The notes under the pieces are model-generated. The model ran no database searches. It was not told where the DNA came from and saw only the letters and a program-made list of their open reading frames with translations. From positions 1 to 10,211 of the forward strand of contig SKMG01000455.1 of the NCBI GenBank assembly GCA_007121175.1: a stretch of DNA of 10,211 nt, written 5' to 3'. The stretch comes from Trueperaceae bacterium. Lineage in GTDB: Bacteria > Deinococcota > Deinococci > Deinococcales > Trueperaceae. The stretch's first letter is position 1. Each line of letters opens with the position of its first letter. Position numbers and translations under genes: made by a program. Below are positions 1 to 5,797 of this stretch, one piece after another.

Positions 1-480
1 CCCGACGAGGTGCGCCTGCCGGGGGGCTGCATCAACGCGCACGGTCGCGTCGTGGAGGTGGGGGGGCTCCTGGTCGCCGGCGTGGAGGGCAGCGCGCGCT
101 ACCGGCCCGGGCCGCACCAGTACTCCGAGGGTGCGATGCACCGGCACGTGTTGGCGCTGACGCCGCAGCTGCTGCTGCGGCGCTGGCGGCAGGGCCGCGC
201 CGCCGACGTGCTGCTCACGCACGCACCGCCGCAGGGCCCGCACGCCGGCAGCGACTACGCTCACCGAGGGGTCGGCGCCTTCAACGCCTTCCACCGGCGC
301 TGGAGCCCGCTGCTGCACGTCCACGGTCACGTCCACCTCTCCGGCGCCAACGCGCCGCGCACCTACGTGAGCCCCGAAGGGGTCACGGTGGTGAACGCCT
401 TCGAGTTCACCGTCATCGATCTCGAGCCCTTGCGGGCCGCCCGCGCCGCAGCGACCGGCGCCAGCGCTGCGCGGTCATGA
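1..480 (+). CDS. Metallophosphoesterase, C-terminal part (5' end outside window)
   Basis: The reading frame is open from the first base, so the start lies upstream and about 159 C-terminal residues are visible. Seen: a THAPPQG segment at about nt 217-237, followed by a D-x-x-H-x-G stretch and then HVHGHVH at nt 316-336. A Thr-His with downstream Gly-His-x-His is the metal-binding signature of the C-terminal half of calcineurin-like phosphoesterases, which hydrolyse phosphomono- or diesters using a two-metal centre. The D-x-H and GDxxD motifs of the N-terminal half would lie outside the window. The GVEGSARYRPGPHQY-like segment near the start fits small cytoplasmic phosphoesterases of uncharacterised substrate. 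The stop lies about 50 nt before the preferred ygfZ start, on the same strand, so the two may be cotranscribed. The family call is firm; the substrate is unknown. Confidence 0.8.
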   Translation, partial: PDEVRLPGGCINAHGRVVEVGGLLVAGVEGSARYRPGPHQYSEGAMHRHVLALTPQLLLRRWRQGRAADVLLTHAPPQGPHAGSDYAHRGVGAFNAFHRRWSPLLHVHGHVHLSGANAPRTYVSPEGVTVVNAFEFTVIDLEPLRAARAAATGASAARS

Positions 481-519
481 ACCGACCCCCCGTCGCCCAC
501 CTCGCCGCTCGCGGCGGAT

Positions 520-524
520 GGAGG
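520..524 (+). promoter_or_regulatory. Shine-Dalgarno GGAGG for ygfZ
   Basis: GGAGG sits 6 nt before the ATG at 531. It decides the start of the ygfZ-like gene in favour of 531 over the in-frame ATG at 477, which would overlap the upstream stop as ATGA. It is a stronger site than those before most other genes here, several of which have none. Confidence 0.6.
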
Positions 525-530
525 AACGCC

Positions 531-1625
531 ATGCCCCACCATGAGCAGGACCGTCGTGTTCAGGCGCCGACCATCGAGCACCCCGCGTGGCAGCCGCTGC
601 TGCCGCCGGCGCTGCCGTCGGACGGCCTGCCCGGCCTGGCGCCGGGCGCGCCGTTCGCCTTCGCCGCTCCCGACGACGAGACGGCGTCTGCGCTCGCTGG
701 TGAGAGCGTCCTCGTGCCGCTGGTCACGCGGGGAGCGCTCAGGCTGACCGGCGCCGACCGGATCGAGTTCCTGCACGGACAGGTCAGCCACGACGTGCGC
801 GGCTTACGGCCAGGAGCGGCCCGTCCGGCGCTGAGGCTCGATCATCGCGGTCGCCCCCGGGCCGACCTGGTCGTGGTGCGGCGCGTCGAGGATTTGTACC
901 TGGCGGTCGACGACGGGCGGGGCCCGGCGGTCGCCCGGGAGCTCGAGGCGCACGTCGTCTTCGATCAGGTGAGCATCGAGGATCTGAGCGCGCAGCTCGC
1001 GTCCTTGGTCGTCGCAGGCGAAGCTGGCCTGGCGGCTTTGCGCGACGCGCTCGGCGGCGCCGAGCTGCCGAGGGCTGCGGGCGCCTGCGCCCAGCTGCCT
1101 TGGAGGGGCTCGGATCTGCTGTTGCACGCGAGGCTTCGCGGCCTCGGAGCGTCGCTCGACGTCCACCTGCTCGGCGAGCGGCTCGAGGAGCTGTGGCGAG
1201 CGCTGCTGTCGGCGGGTGCGCGTCCTATCGGTGAACGCGCCCTGGCCGCGGCTCGGGTAGCGTCGGGTCTCGCCGCCGCGGCGGCCGAGGGCGAGGGAGC
1301 GCTGCCGCAGGAGGCGGGACTCGAGGACCGCATCTCGTACCGCAAGGGCTGCTACCTCGGGCAGGAGATCATGGCCCGCATCGAAGCCCGTGGCAGCGTG
1401 CATAGGAGCCTCGCCAGGCTCGTCTTCGCGGAGCCGCCGCGCGGCGACGCTGCGAGCCTCGGCGTCCAGGACCTCGGCGGTCGGACCGTCGGCCGGCTCG
1501 GCACCGTCGCACGACTACCCGGGGGGCGTTGGGCCGGCCTGGCGGTGGTGCGCAACGAGCTCGCGCTCGGCGACGGCGTGCAGGCGCTCGGCGTGCCCGC
1601 GCGGATCGAGGCCAGGGCCGCCTGA
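531..1625 (+). CDS. ygfZ: YgfZ/GcvT-family folate-binding protein
   Basis: The product is 364 aa from ATG 531, chosen because of the GGAGG 6 nt upstream. An in-frame ATG at 477 would add 18 residues that look non-native (RGGWRNA). Seen: a GcvT-like N-terminal region with RLTGADRIEFLHGQVSHDV at about residues 71-89, and the family hallmark K-G-C-Y-L-G-Q-E at residues 272-279, with the invariant Cys at 274. A C-terminal barrel-like segment follows (LGRLGTVA...GLAVV). Established for the family: YgfZ/Iba57 proteins bind tetrahydrofolate and support assembly or repair of [4Fe-4S] enzymes, including radical SAM tRNA modification, and resemble the glycine-cleavage T-protein without its activity. 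It is probably cytoplasmic. A DUF512 radical SAM protein is encoded 2.6 kb downstream, but no direct link is shown. A hairpin follows the stop by 13 nt. Confidence 0.88.
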   Translation: MPHHEQDRRVQAPTIEHPAWQPLLPPALPSDGLPGLAPGAPFAFAAPDDETASALAGESVLVPLVTRGALRLTGADRIEFLHGQVSHDVRGLRPGAARPALRLDHRGRPRADLVVVRRVEDLYLAVDDGRGPAVARELEAHVVFDQVSIEDLSAQLASLVVAGEAGLAALRDALGGAELPRAAGACAQLPWRGSDLLLHARLRGLGASLDVHLLGERLEELWRALLSAGARPIGERALAAARVASGLAAAAAEGEGALPQEAGLEDRISYRKGCYLGQEIMARIEARGSVHRSLARLVFAEPPRGDAASLGVQDLGGRTVGRLGTVARLPGGRWAGLAVVRNELALGDGVQALGVPARIEARAA

Positions 1626-1638
1626 TTCGCACGGAGCC

Positions 1639-1665
1639 CTCGTCGAAGGGCCGCCTTTCGATGAG
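1639..1665 (+). terminator. Hairpin after ygfZ, probable terminator
   Basis: The arms are CTCGTCGAAGGG (1639-1650) and CCTTTCGATGAG (1654-1665). They pair over 12 bp, with two G-U wobbles in RNA, around a 3-nt CCG loop. The hairpin begins 13 nt after the ygfZ stop. There is no T-run, as is common for hairpins in very GC-rich genomes, so termination is inferred. Confidence 0.5.
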
Positions 1666-1705
1666 CGGCAGATGTGACCGCGCCGCGGCGACGATGTGGT
1701 CGACG

Positions 1706-1746
1706 CCTCCAGGACGCGCCTGGAGGGTGTGAGCCGCAGGCGGCTC
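1706..1746. other. Two tandem hairpins in the ygfZ-M23 gap
   Basis: The first hairpin has perfect 8-bp arms CCTCCAGG (1706-1713) and CCTGGAGG (1719-1726) with a 5-nt loop. The second has 6-bp arms GAGCCG (1731-1736) and CGGCTC (1741-1746) with a 4-nt loop. With the hairpin at 1639-1665 they fill much of the 195-bp gap. They could be backup termination, leader structure for the M23 gene, or chance pairing in GC-rich DNA. Confidence 0.35.
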
Positions 1747-1820
1747 GCTCACGAAGCTCTCAGACGCCCTCGTTACCGTCGAAGCGTGATGCAGTCCCAG
1801 AGGCCCGCGCGCCCGTGTTG

Positions 1821-2819
1821 ATGCGCAGGGGAGCGAGGCGGCAGCTGTGCGCGCTCGCTCTCATCACTGCGCTGACGTTCGCGTTCGCCGAGAGCTTCGC
1901 CCTCCGAACCGTCGAGAGTGGCGACTCGATCGGCTCGATCGCCCATCGATACGGCGTGAGCGCTGCCTCGGTGCTCGCTGCCAACGGCCTGAACGGCACC
2001 CTGATCCAGCCGGGCGAGGTGCTGCGTATCCCGCTCGGCGACGCGACCGGCGGGCTGGTGGTCGCCGCGCCGGAACCGCCACCGCGTTTCCGGCGCCACG
2101 TGCTGGCCTCGGGGGAGACGCTCTCGGAGATCGTGGCGCGCTACGGGATCACGCTCTCGGCGCTCGTCGGAGCCAATCCCGACCTGTCGTCGCTCGACCG
2201 ATTGCCGGTCGGGGTCGAGCTGCTGATCCCGCCGGGTGAGGGCCTCGTCGTGGTACTCCACGATCCCTCGTCGCTCGGTGACCTGATCGAGGCGCACGGT
2301 GCGGACCAGGTGTCGGTAGCGCGGGCCAATGCGCTTCGCAGCCCGTTCGACCTCCGCCCTGGCATGCTGCTGTTCCTGCCGGGCGTCGAGCCGAAGGCAG
2401 AGCTGGAGCGGCTAGCGCGGGTGCGCGAGGAGGAGAACCGGTACGTGTGGCCGGTCCACGGGCGCCTGACCAGCTACTTCGGTCGCCGCAACCTCGGCCT
2501 GGGAACCGCTGCCTTCCACCGCGGCATCGACGTGGCGGCACCCACGGGAACGCCGATCGTCGCGGCCCGCTCGGGCACCGTGACCTATGCCGGTTGGTCA
2601 TCGCGAGGCTACGGCAATCTGGTGCGCATCCGTCACGCCGGCGGGGCCGAGACCTGGTACGCCCACGCCAGCCGCATCCTGGTGTCGGTCGGTCAGTACG
2701 TGTCGCAGGGCGACCGGATCGCCCTCATCGGCTCGACCGGGCTCTCGACGGGTCCGCATCTGCACTTCGAGCTGCACGTGAACGGCGTCGCCATCGATCC
2801 GCTGCAAGAGTTGCGCTGA
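1821..2819 (+). CDS. Secreted LysM-repeat M23 metallopeptidase (murein hydrolase)
   Basis: The product is 332 aa from ATG 1821. This start places a signal peptide at the front: RRGARR, a hydrophobic core at about residues 9-23, and likely cleavage after AFA at about 23. GTG 1815 and TTG 1818 are in-frame alternatives; AGAGG at 1799-1803 fits 1815 better by spacing. An upstream GTG at 1674 would bury the signal. Two LysM repeats (about 28-72 and 92-137) bind peptidoglycan glycan, and a weaker third copy spans about 143-187. A charged linker (192-206) leads to a LytM/M23 domain (208-332) with zinc and catalytic residues in place: H233-x-x-x-D237, H282, and H313-x-H315. It should cut peptide cross-links in the wall or, if anchored or periplasmic, help cell separation as NlpD/EnvC-like proteins do. 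All M23 ligands are present, so it is probably active rather than an EnvC-like activator. Confidence 0.9.
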   Translation: MRRGARRQLCALALITALTFAFAESFALRTVESGDSIGSIAHRYGVSAASVLAANGLNGTLIQPGEVLRIPLGDATGGLVVAAPEPPPRFRRHVLASGETLSEIVARYGITLSALVGANPDLSSLDRLPVGVELLIPPGEGLVVVLHDPSSLGDLIEAHGADQVSVARANALRSPFDLRPGMLLFLPGVEPKAELERLARVREEENRYVWPVHGRLTSYFGRRNLGLGTAAFHRGIDVAAPTGTPIVAARSGTVTYAGWSSRGYGNLVRIRHAGGAETWYAHASRILVSVGQYVSQGDRIALIGSTGLSTGPHLHFELHVNGVAIDPLQELR

Positions 2820-2820
2820 G

Positions 2821-2837
2821 CGTCCGACGAGCGGACG
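2821..2837. terminator. Small hairpin between convergent genes
   Basis: CGTCCG (2821-2826) and CGGACG (2832-2837) form a 6-bp stem with a 5-nt loop in the 24-bp gap between the M23 stop (2819) and the zinc-ribbon gene's stop (2844). Its position suggests a shared, bidirectional terminator. On the plus strand it is followed by AGGGTTT, a short T-run. The stem is short, so confidence is moderate. Confidence 0.45.
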
Positions 2838-2843
2838 AGGGTT

Positions 2844-3545
2844 TCAGCCGTTCGTCGACCAGAGCAGCCGCCCGCACGACGGGCAGCGCGTGACGCCCTG
2901 GCCCTTGCGAACCTTCTGCACCACGAAGATCGGCAGCCGCACGTTGCAGCCGCCACAGGTCCCGCCCTCGGTGACCGGCACCACGCCCAGGCCCCGGCGT
3001 GCCTTGCGCACCTGCTCGTACTGCTTCAGCAGCGACGCCGGCACGCCGGCGGCTAGCTGCGCGCGGCGTTCGGCGAGCTCGCGGGTGTGTTCGTCGAGCT
3101 TCGCGACCCGCTCGCGCTCGGCCTCCTCGAGCGCCTCGACCTCAGGCTGCAGCACATCGAGCTGGCCTTGCAGCTCGTCGACCGCCTCCTGGCGCGACTC
3201 TTGCTCTTCGAGGAGCGGCATCGTGTCTTCCTCGAGCTCCTGGAGCCGGGTCGCGAACTGCAGCTCCTGGTTCTGGAACTGCGATGCCTCCTTACCGCTC
3301 GATGCGCGCAGCGCGGCGTCCGCGGCCTTCTTGCGGCGCTCTTGGAGTGAGGCGAGCTCCATCTCGTTCTCGTTGAGCCGCTGCCGCAGCGCGCCGAGCT
3401 CTGCGCGCCGCGCCTGCAACTCGGCGCGCAGCGCCCGTTCGCGTTGGCGCGCCGCGGTCAGCGCAGGCGGGATCTGACCTCGCTCCGTGGCCAGTGCATC
3501 GAGCTCGAGGTCGAGCGTCTGCACCTCGCTCAGCGTTCGCAGCAT
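2844..3545 (-). CDS. Coiled-coil protein with C-terminal C4 zinc ribbon (DUF164-like)
   Basis: The product is 233 aa. The ATG at 3545-3543 is preceded by GGGGAGG with 4 nt of spacing, which fixes the start; longer frames upstream lack family sequence. Residues about 1-165 are almost all charged heptad-like helix rich in E, R, Q and L, giving a long antiparallel coiled coil. The KEASQFQNQEL segment at about 85-95 corresponds to the turn region conserved in this family. The C-terminus carries a zinc ribbon with CGGC at 197-200 and CPSC at 221-224, four Cys ligands about 20 residues apart. The family is widespread in bacteria and often annotated as a putative nucleic-acid-binding protein; its molecular job is not established. 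It is cytoplasmic. It is transcribed away from the 3686 gene and toward the M23 gene. Confidence 0.87.
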   Translation of the reverse strand: MLRTLSEVQTLDLELDALATERGQIPPALTAARQRERALRAELQARRAELGALRQRLNENEMELASLQERRKKAADAALRASSGKEASQFQNQELQFATRLQELEEDTMPLLEEQESRQEAVDELQGQLDVLQPEVEALEEAERERVAKLDEHTRELAERRAQLAAGVPASLLKQYEQVRKARRGLGVVPVTEGGTCGGCNVRLPIFVVQKVRKGQGVTRCPSCGRLLWSTNG

Positions 3546-3549
3546 GCGG

Positions 3550-3556
3550 CCTCCCC
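3550..3556 (-). promoter_or_regulatory. Shine-Dalgarno of the zinc-ribbon gene
   Basis: On the minus strand the sequence reads GGGGAGG, then 4 nt, then ATG. The site is strong and fixes the start at 3545. Confidence 0.6.
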
Positions 3557-3564
3557 AAAGCAGA

Positions 3565-3594
3565 CGCTCCGCCCGGCCGGAGCCGCGCGGAGCG
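3565..3594 (-). other. Hairpin in the leader of the zinc-ribbon gene
   Basis: CGCTCCGC (3565-3572) and GCGGAGCG (3587-3594) pair perfectly over 8 bp. The 14-nt loop is itself GC-rich and partly self-complementary. It lies just upstream of the Shine-Dalgarno and would be in the mRNA leader if transcription starts near 3626. A regulatory role is only a possibility. Confidence 0.35.
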
Positions 3595-3632
3595 GGTACA
3601 ACGCCATCGTGATGAGTCGTGGCACGCCAACG

Positions 3633-3638
3633 AGTGTA
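3633..3638 (-). promoter_or_regulatory. Candidate -10 box of the zinc-ribbon gene
   Basis: The minus strand reads TACACT, a fair TANNNT/-10 match, which would give a leader of roughly 80 nt. I see no good -35 at 16-18 bp. This is one of two oppositely facing -10-like boxes in the divergent region. Confidence 0.3.
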
Positions 3639-3671
3639 CCACCACCGTGCGCGGCGAAGCCGCCTTGGCCG

Positions 3672-3677
3672 TATGAT
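3672..3677 (+). promoter_or_regulatory. TATGAT -10 box, near-leaderless promoter of the 3686 gene
   Basis: TATGAT is followed by 8 nt and then the ATG at 3686. There is no room for a Shine-Dalgarno and none is present. This matches the TANNNT-to-start spacing of leaderless genes. No clear -35 is visible. Confidence 0.5.
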
Positions 3678-3685
3678 GCGCCCCG

Positions 3686-4159
3686 ATGTTCGAGGATGGC
3701 GTCGATGCCCTGGTGGCCCGCTTCTCGGCGCACGCGGCGTCGGTGGAGCTCGCGTCGCGCGTCGAGGGCAGTCCGCTCTTGGAGTGCCTGGCCGACGGCG
3801 TGGTGCTCCACGTCTTCGAGCGCACCGGGCCGTATCTGGCCGCCCTCGGGCCGGCGCGCGTGATCGTCCAGCCGGAGACCGCCACGCTGACCCGCCTCGA
3901 GGCCGACGACCCGGCACCGGAGCGCTCGATCGAGGTGACGGCGGTGAGCGCGGTCACTGCCTGCGGCGTCGTGCGCCTGCGCGAGGACCCGTTCGTCGTC
4001 GTCGACGCCGGCCTGCCGCTGGTGGTGGCCGTCGACGAGCTCCCGGACGGCGTGCAAGCGGGCGATCGGGTCCGCTTCCAGAGCCGCCCCCCGCTCCACG
4101 GTTTCGTCTTGCCCCCACAGGCTGGGCGCGTCACCGTGCCGACCGACGACCTGGTGTAG
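3686..4159 (+). CDS. Conserved-looking hypothetical protein, 157 aa
   Basis: I do not recognise the family. The ATG lies 8 nt after a TATGAT box and no Shine-Dalgarno is present. The product is acidic, has no signal peptide or membrane segment, and contains two cysteines (34, 93) with no metal motif. The first 30 residues look helical. The rest alternates short beta-like stretches (VVLHVF, ARVIVQP, SIEVTAVSAV, GVVRLR, PFVVVDAG, PLVVAVDE), ending in G-D-R-V-R-F...L-H-G-F-V-L at about 126-142, which suggests a small beta-rich fold. Coding is supported by the GC-rich codon use typical of the neighbours, tight promoter placement, and a hairpin array 19 nt after the stop. It is probably a stand-alone cytoplasmic protein. 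Function unknown. Confidence 0.7.
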   Translation: MFEDGVDALVARFSAHAASVELASRVEGSPLLECLADGVVLHVFERTGPYLAALGPARVIVQPETATLTRLEADDPAPERSIEVTAVSAVTACGVVRLREDPFVVVDAGLPLVVAVDELPDGVQAGDRVRFQSRPPLHGFVLPPQAGRVTVPTDDLV

Positions 4160-4178
4160 CGGCCTGAGGCCACAGGCA

Positions 4179-4230
4179 GGTCGCGGAGCGACCCGGTCGC
4201 GCCGCGACCCGGTCGCGGCATGCGACCGGG
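4179..4230 (+). repeat. Three tandem hairpin units, 16-bp period, upstream of DUF512 gene
   Basis: GGTCGC occurs at 4179, 4195 and 4211, and its complement GCGACC at 4188, 4204 and 4222. This gives three consecutive stem-loops (4179-4193, 4195-4209, 4211-4227) with loops of 3, 3 and 5 nt. Equally, two 13-bp inverted repeats GCGACCCGGTCGC occur at 4188-4200 and 4204-4216, within identical 14-bp direct repeats. The last unit extends to a 9-bp stem CCCGGTCGC/GCGACCGGG (4208-4216 and 4222-4230). It starts 19 nt after the stop of the 3686 gene and ends 17 nt before the -10 box of the DUF512 gene. It may act as a terminator, as tandem operator sites, or as both. Confidence 0.6.
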
Positions 4231-4247
4231 CAGGCGCGGCCCTCTGC

Positions 4248-4253
4248 TAAGCT
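4248..4253 (+). promoter_or_regulatory. TAAGCT -10 box of the DUF512 gene
   Basis: The TANNNT box lies 9 nt before the GTG start at 4263, with no Shine-Dalgarno between them. It is consistent with a leaderless or nearly leaderless mRNA. No -35 is evident. Confidence 0.4.
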
Positions 4254-4262
4254 GCGCGGGTT

Positions 4263-5687
4263 GTGCCCGCGAGCCTCAAGCCCACCACCAGAGCGAACCC
4301 GTTCGGCGCGCCGTTCGTGGCGCCGATCCGCGAGGTCGTCCCGGGCTCGCCGGCCGCGCGCGCCGGGGTCGTCGCCGGCTGGTCGCTGGTCAGGGTGAAC
4401 GAACGCTGGGTCCCTGACGTGCTCGCGTACCGCCGCGAGCTGGCGCGCGGCGCCGCCACGCTCGACGTGTGCGATGAAAGCGGTGAGCGGAGCGTACGCT
4501 TCGAGGTCGGCTGGGAGGATCCGGGGCTCGAGTTCGACGAGGTGATCTTCGACGGCCTGAGGCTGTGCGCCAACAAGTGCGAGTTCTGCTACGTCCACCA
4601 GATGCCCAAGGGCTTCCGCAAGAGCCTCTACGTGATGGACGACGACTTCCGCACCAGCTTCCTCTACGGCAGCTTCGTGACGCTCACCAACCTCGGCGAA
4701 GACGACGTGCAGCGCATCCTCGACGAACAGCTCTCGCCGCTCTACGTGTCGGTCCACAGCACCGACGAGGAGCTCCGCGCCGACATGCTGAAGTGGTGGC
4801 GGCTCAAGGTCCGCGATCGACGCTCCACTCGCATCCGCGACATGCTCGAGCGGCTCGCGCCGATCGACCTCTTCACCCAGGTGGTGGCGCAGCCGGGCCG
4901 CAATGACGGTGCCGCGCTCGACGCCACCATCGCCGATCTGGTGGCGTATCCGAACGTGCAGGCGGTCGCGGTGGTGCCGGTCGGCCTGACCGAGCACCGG
5001 CGCAACCTGCCAGCGGTGCGCGGCTACAGCGAGGCGGAGGCGGCCGACGTCGTCGATCGCGTCGAGGCATGGCAGGCGCGGCTGCTCCGCGAGCGCGGGA
5101 GCCGGCTCGTGTTCCTCGCCGACGAGTTCTACCTCGTCGCCGGCAGGCGCCTGCCGGAGCCCGAGGCGTACGAGGGCTTCACGATGCTCGAGAACGGCGT
5201 CGGCATGGTGCGTGACTTCTTGGGCGACGGGCTCGATGCGCTCGCACTGCCTGATGGCCTCGCCGCTCCTCGCCGGGTGCTGTGCGTGACCGGCGCACTG
5301 TTCGCGCCGGTGCTGCGGGCCGCCCTCGCTCCCCTGGCCGGTATAGCGGGGCTCGAGCTCGAGGTCCGGGCCCTGGTGAACCGCACCTTCGGTGCGGTCA
5401 CCACCGTCGCCGGCCTGCTGGCGGGACGTGACGTGCTGACGCAGGTGCGGCCGCGAGAGGCGGACGTGCTGCTGCTGAGCCCGAGCATGCTCAAGTACGG
5501 CACCGAGACGCTGCTCGACGACCGCAGCCTATCGGACCTCCGCCGGGAGCTGGACATGGTCGTGGCGGTCGGCGGCCGGGATCTGTGCGAGCTGGCCGAG
5601 GCGATCGTGTACGGCGCCGAGGGCGGTCGGGGACCGCAGTTCGGGTACTCGACGCACGCCGTCAAGGAGGCTGCGGGGCGGCCCTGA
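4263..5687 (+). CDS. PDZ-like/radical SAM DUF512 Fe-S oxidoreductase
   Basis: The product is 474 aa from GTG 4263, preceded by TAAGCT and no Shine-Dalgarno. Domain order: a PDZ-like module at about residues 18-85 (IREVVPGSPAARAGVVAGW); a radical SAM cluster motif C102-x3-C106-x2-C109 in the context LCANKCEFCYV; a barrel region with MPKGFRKSLY and YVSVHSTDEELR; and a C-terminal DUF512 region with VTGALFAPVL and PSMLKYGTETLLDD. In radical SAM enzymes the CX3CX2C cysteines bind a [4Fe-4S] cluster that cleaves S-adenosylmethionine to a 5'-deoxyadenosyl radical. DUF512 proteins occur in Cyanobacteria, Firmicutes and Deinococci, and their substrate is not established. The length is usual for the family and the gene looks intact. 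It is cytoplasmic. It is likely its own transcription unit, since its own -10 box and a 110-bp downstream gap flank it. Confidence 0.9.
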   Translation: MPASLKPTTRANPFGAPFVAPIREVVPGSPAARAGVVAGWSLVRVNERWVPDVLAYRRELARGAATLDVCDESGERSVRFEVGWEDPGLEFDEVIFDGLRLCANKCEFCYVHQMPKGFRKSLYVMDDDFRTSFLYGSFVTLTNLGEDDVQRILDEQLSPLYVSVHSTDEELRADMLKWWRLKVRDRRSTRIRDMLERLAPIDLFTQVVAQPGRNDGAALDATIADLVAYPNVQAVAVVPVGLTEHRRNLPAVRGYSEAEAADVVDRVEAWQARLLRERGSRLVFLADEFYLVAGRRLPEPEAYEGFTMLENGVGMVRDFLGDGLDALALPDGLAAPRRVLCVTGALFAPVLRAALAPLAGIAGLELEVRALVNRTFGAVTTVAGLLAGRDVLTQVRPREADVLLLSPSMLKYGTETLLDDRSLSDLRRELDMVVAVGGRDLCELAEAIVYGAEGGRGPQFGYSTHAVKEAAGRP

Positions 5688-5785
5688 GAGCCCGCCGAGG
5701 GTCTCGGGTGGCCGGCCGTGCGGGCCCGGGCGCTCCACGGCGCGGCTCGGTGCCCGGCGGCGCGACGGCCGCGCGGTGGCGGTGA
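5688..5785. other. Short gap between the DUF512 gene and the prenyltransferase gene
   Basis: The gap is very GC-rich and non-coding. The only structure near the DUF512 stop is a weak hairpin, CCGAG (5695-5699) with CTCGG (5703-5707) and a 3-nt loop. I see no strong terminator and no small ORF with a start signal. Confidence 0.35.
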
Positions 5786-5791
5786 TAGCCT
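5786..5791 (+). promoter_or_regulatory. TAGCCT -10 box, leaderless promoter of the prenyltransferase gene
   Basis: TAGCCT is followed by exactly 6 nt and the GTG start at 5798. The box is nearly identical to the tRNA -10 (TAGGCT at 6706). With transcription starting 6-7 nt after the box, the first base would be the start codon. No Shine-Dalgarno is present. Confidence 0.55.
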
Positions 5792-5797
5792 CTGCTG

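Noticed and set aside
477..530. ygfZ start at ATG 477, overlapping the upstream stop as ATGA
   Set aside because: The ATGA overlap is appealing for coupling, but ATG 531 has GGAGG at 6 nt and the extra 18 residues match nothing in the family. It remains possible.
1674..1820. N-terminal extension of the M23 protein from GTG 1674
   Set aside because: It would place about 49 low-quality residues ahead of a proper signal peptide and run through two hairpins. The start at 1821 (or 1815) fits better.
4179..4230. A CRISPR-like or mobile-element repeat
   Set aside because: The period is 16 bp with no unique spacers, there are no cas genes, and no transposase or terminal inverted repeats are nearby.
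4131..4997. A 288-codon minus-strand frame opposite the DUF512 gene
   Set aside because: It covers the Fe-S motif region of a well-supported gene and crosses the hairpin array. Its composition is that of a mirror frame.
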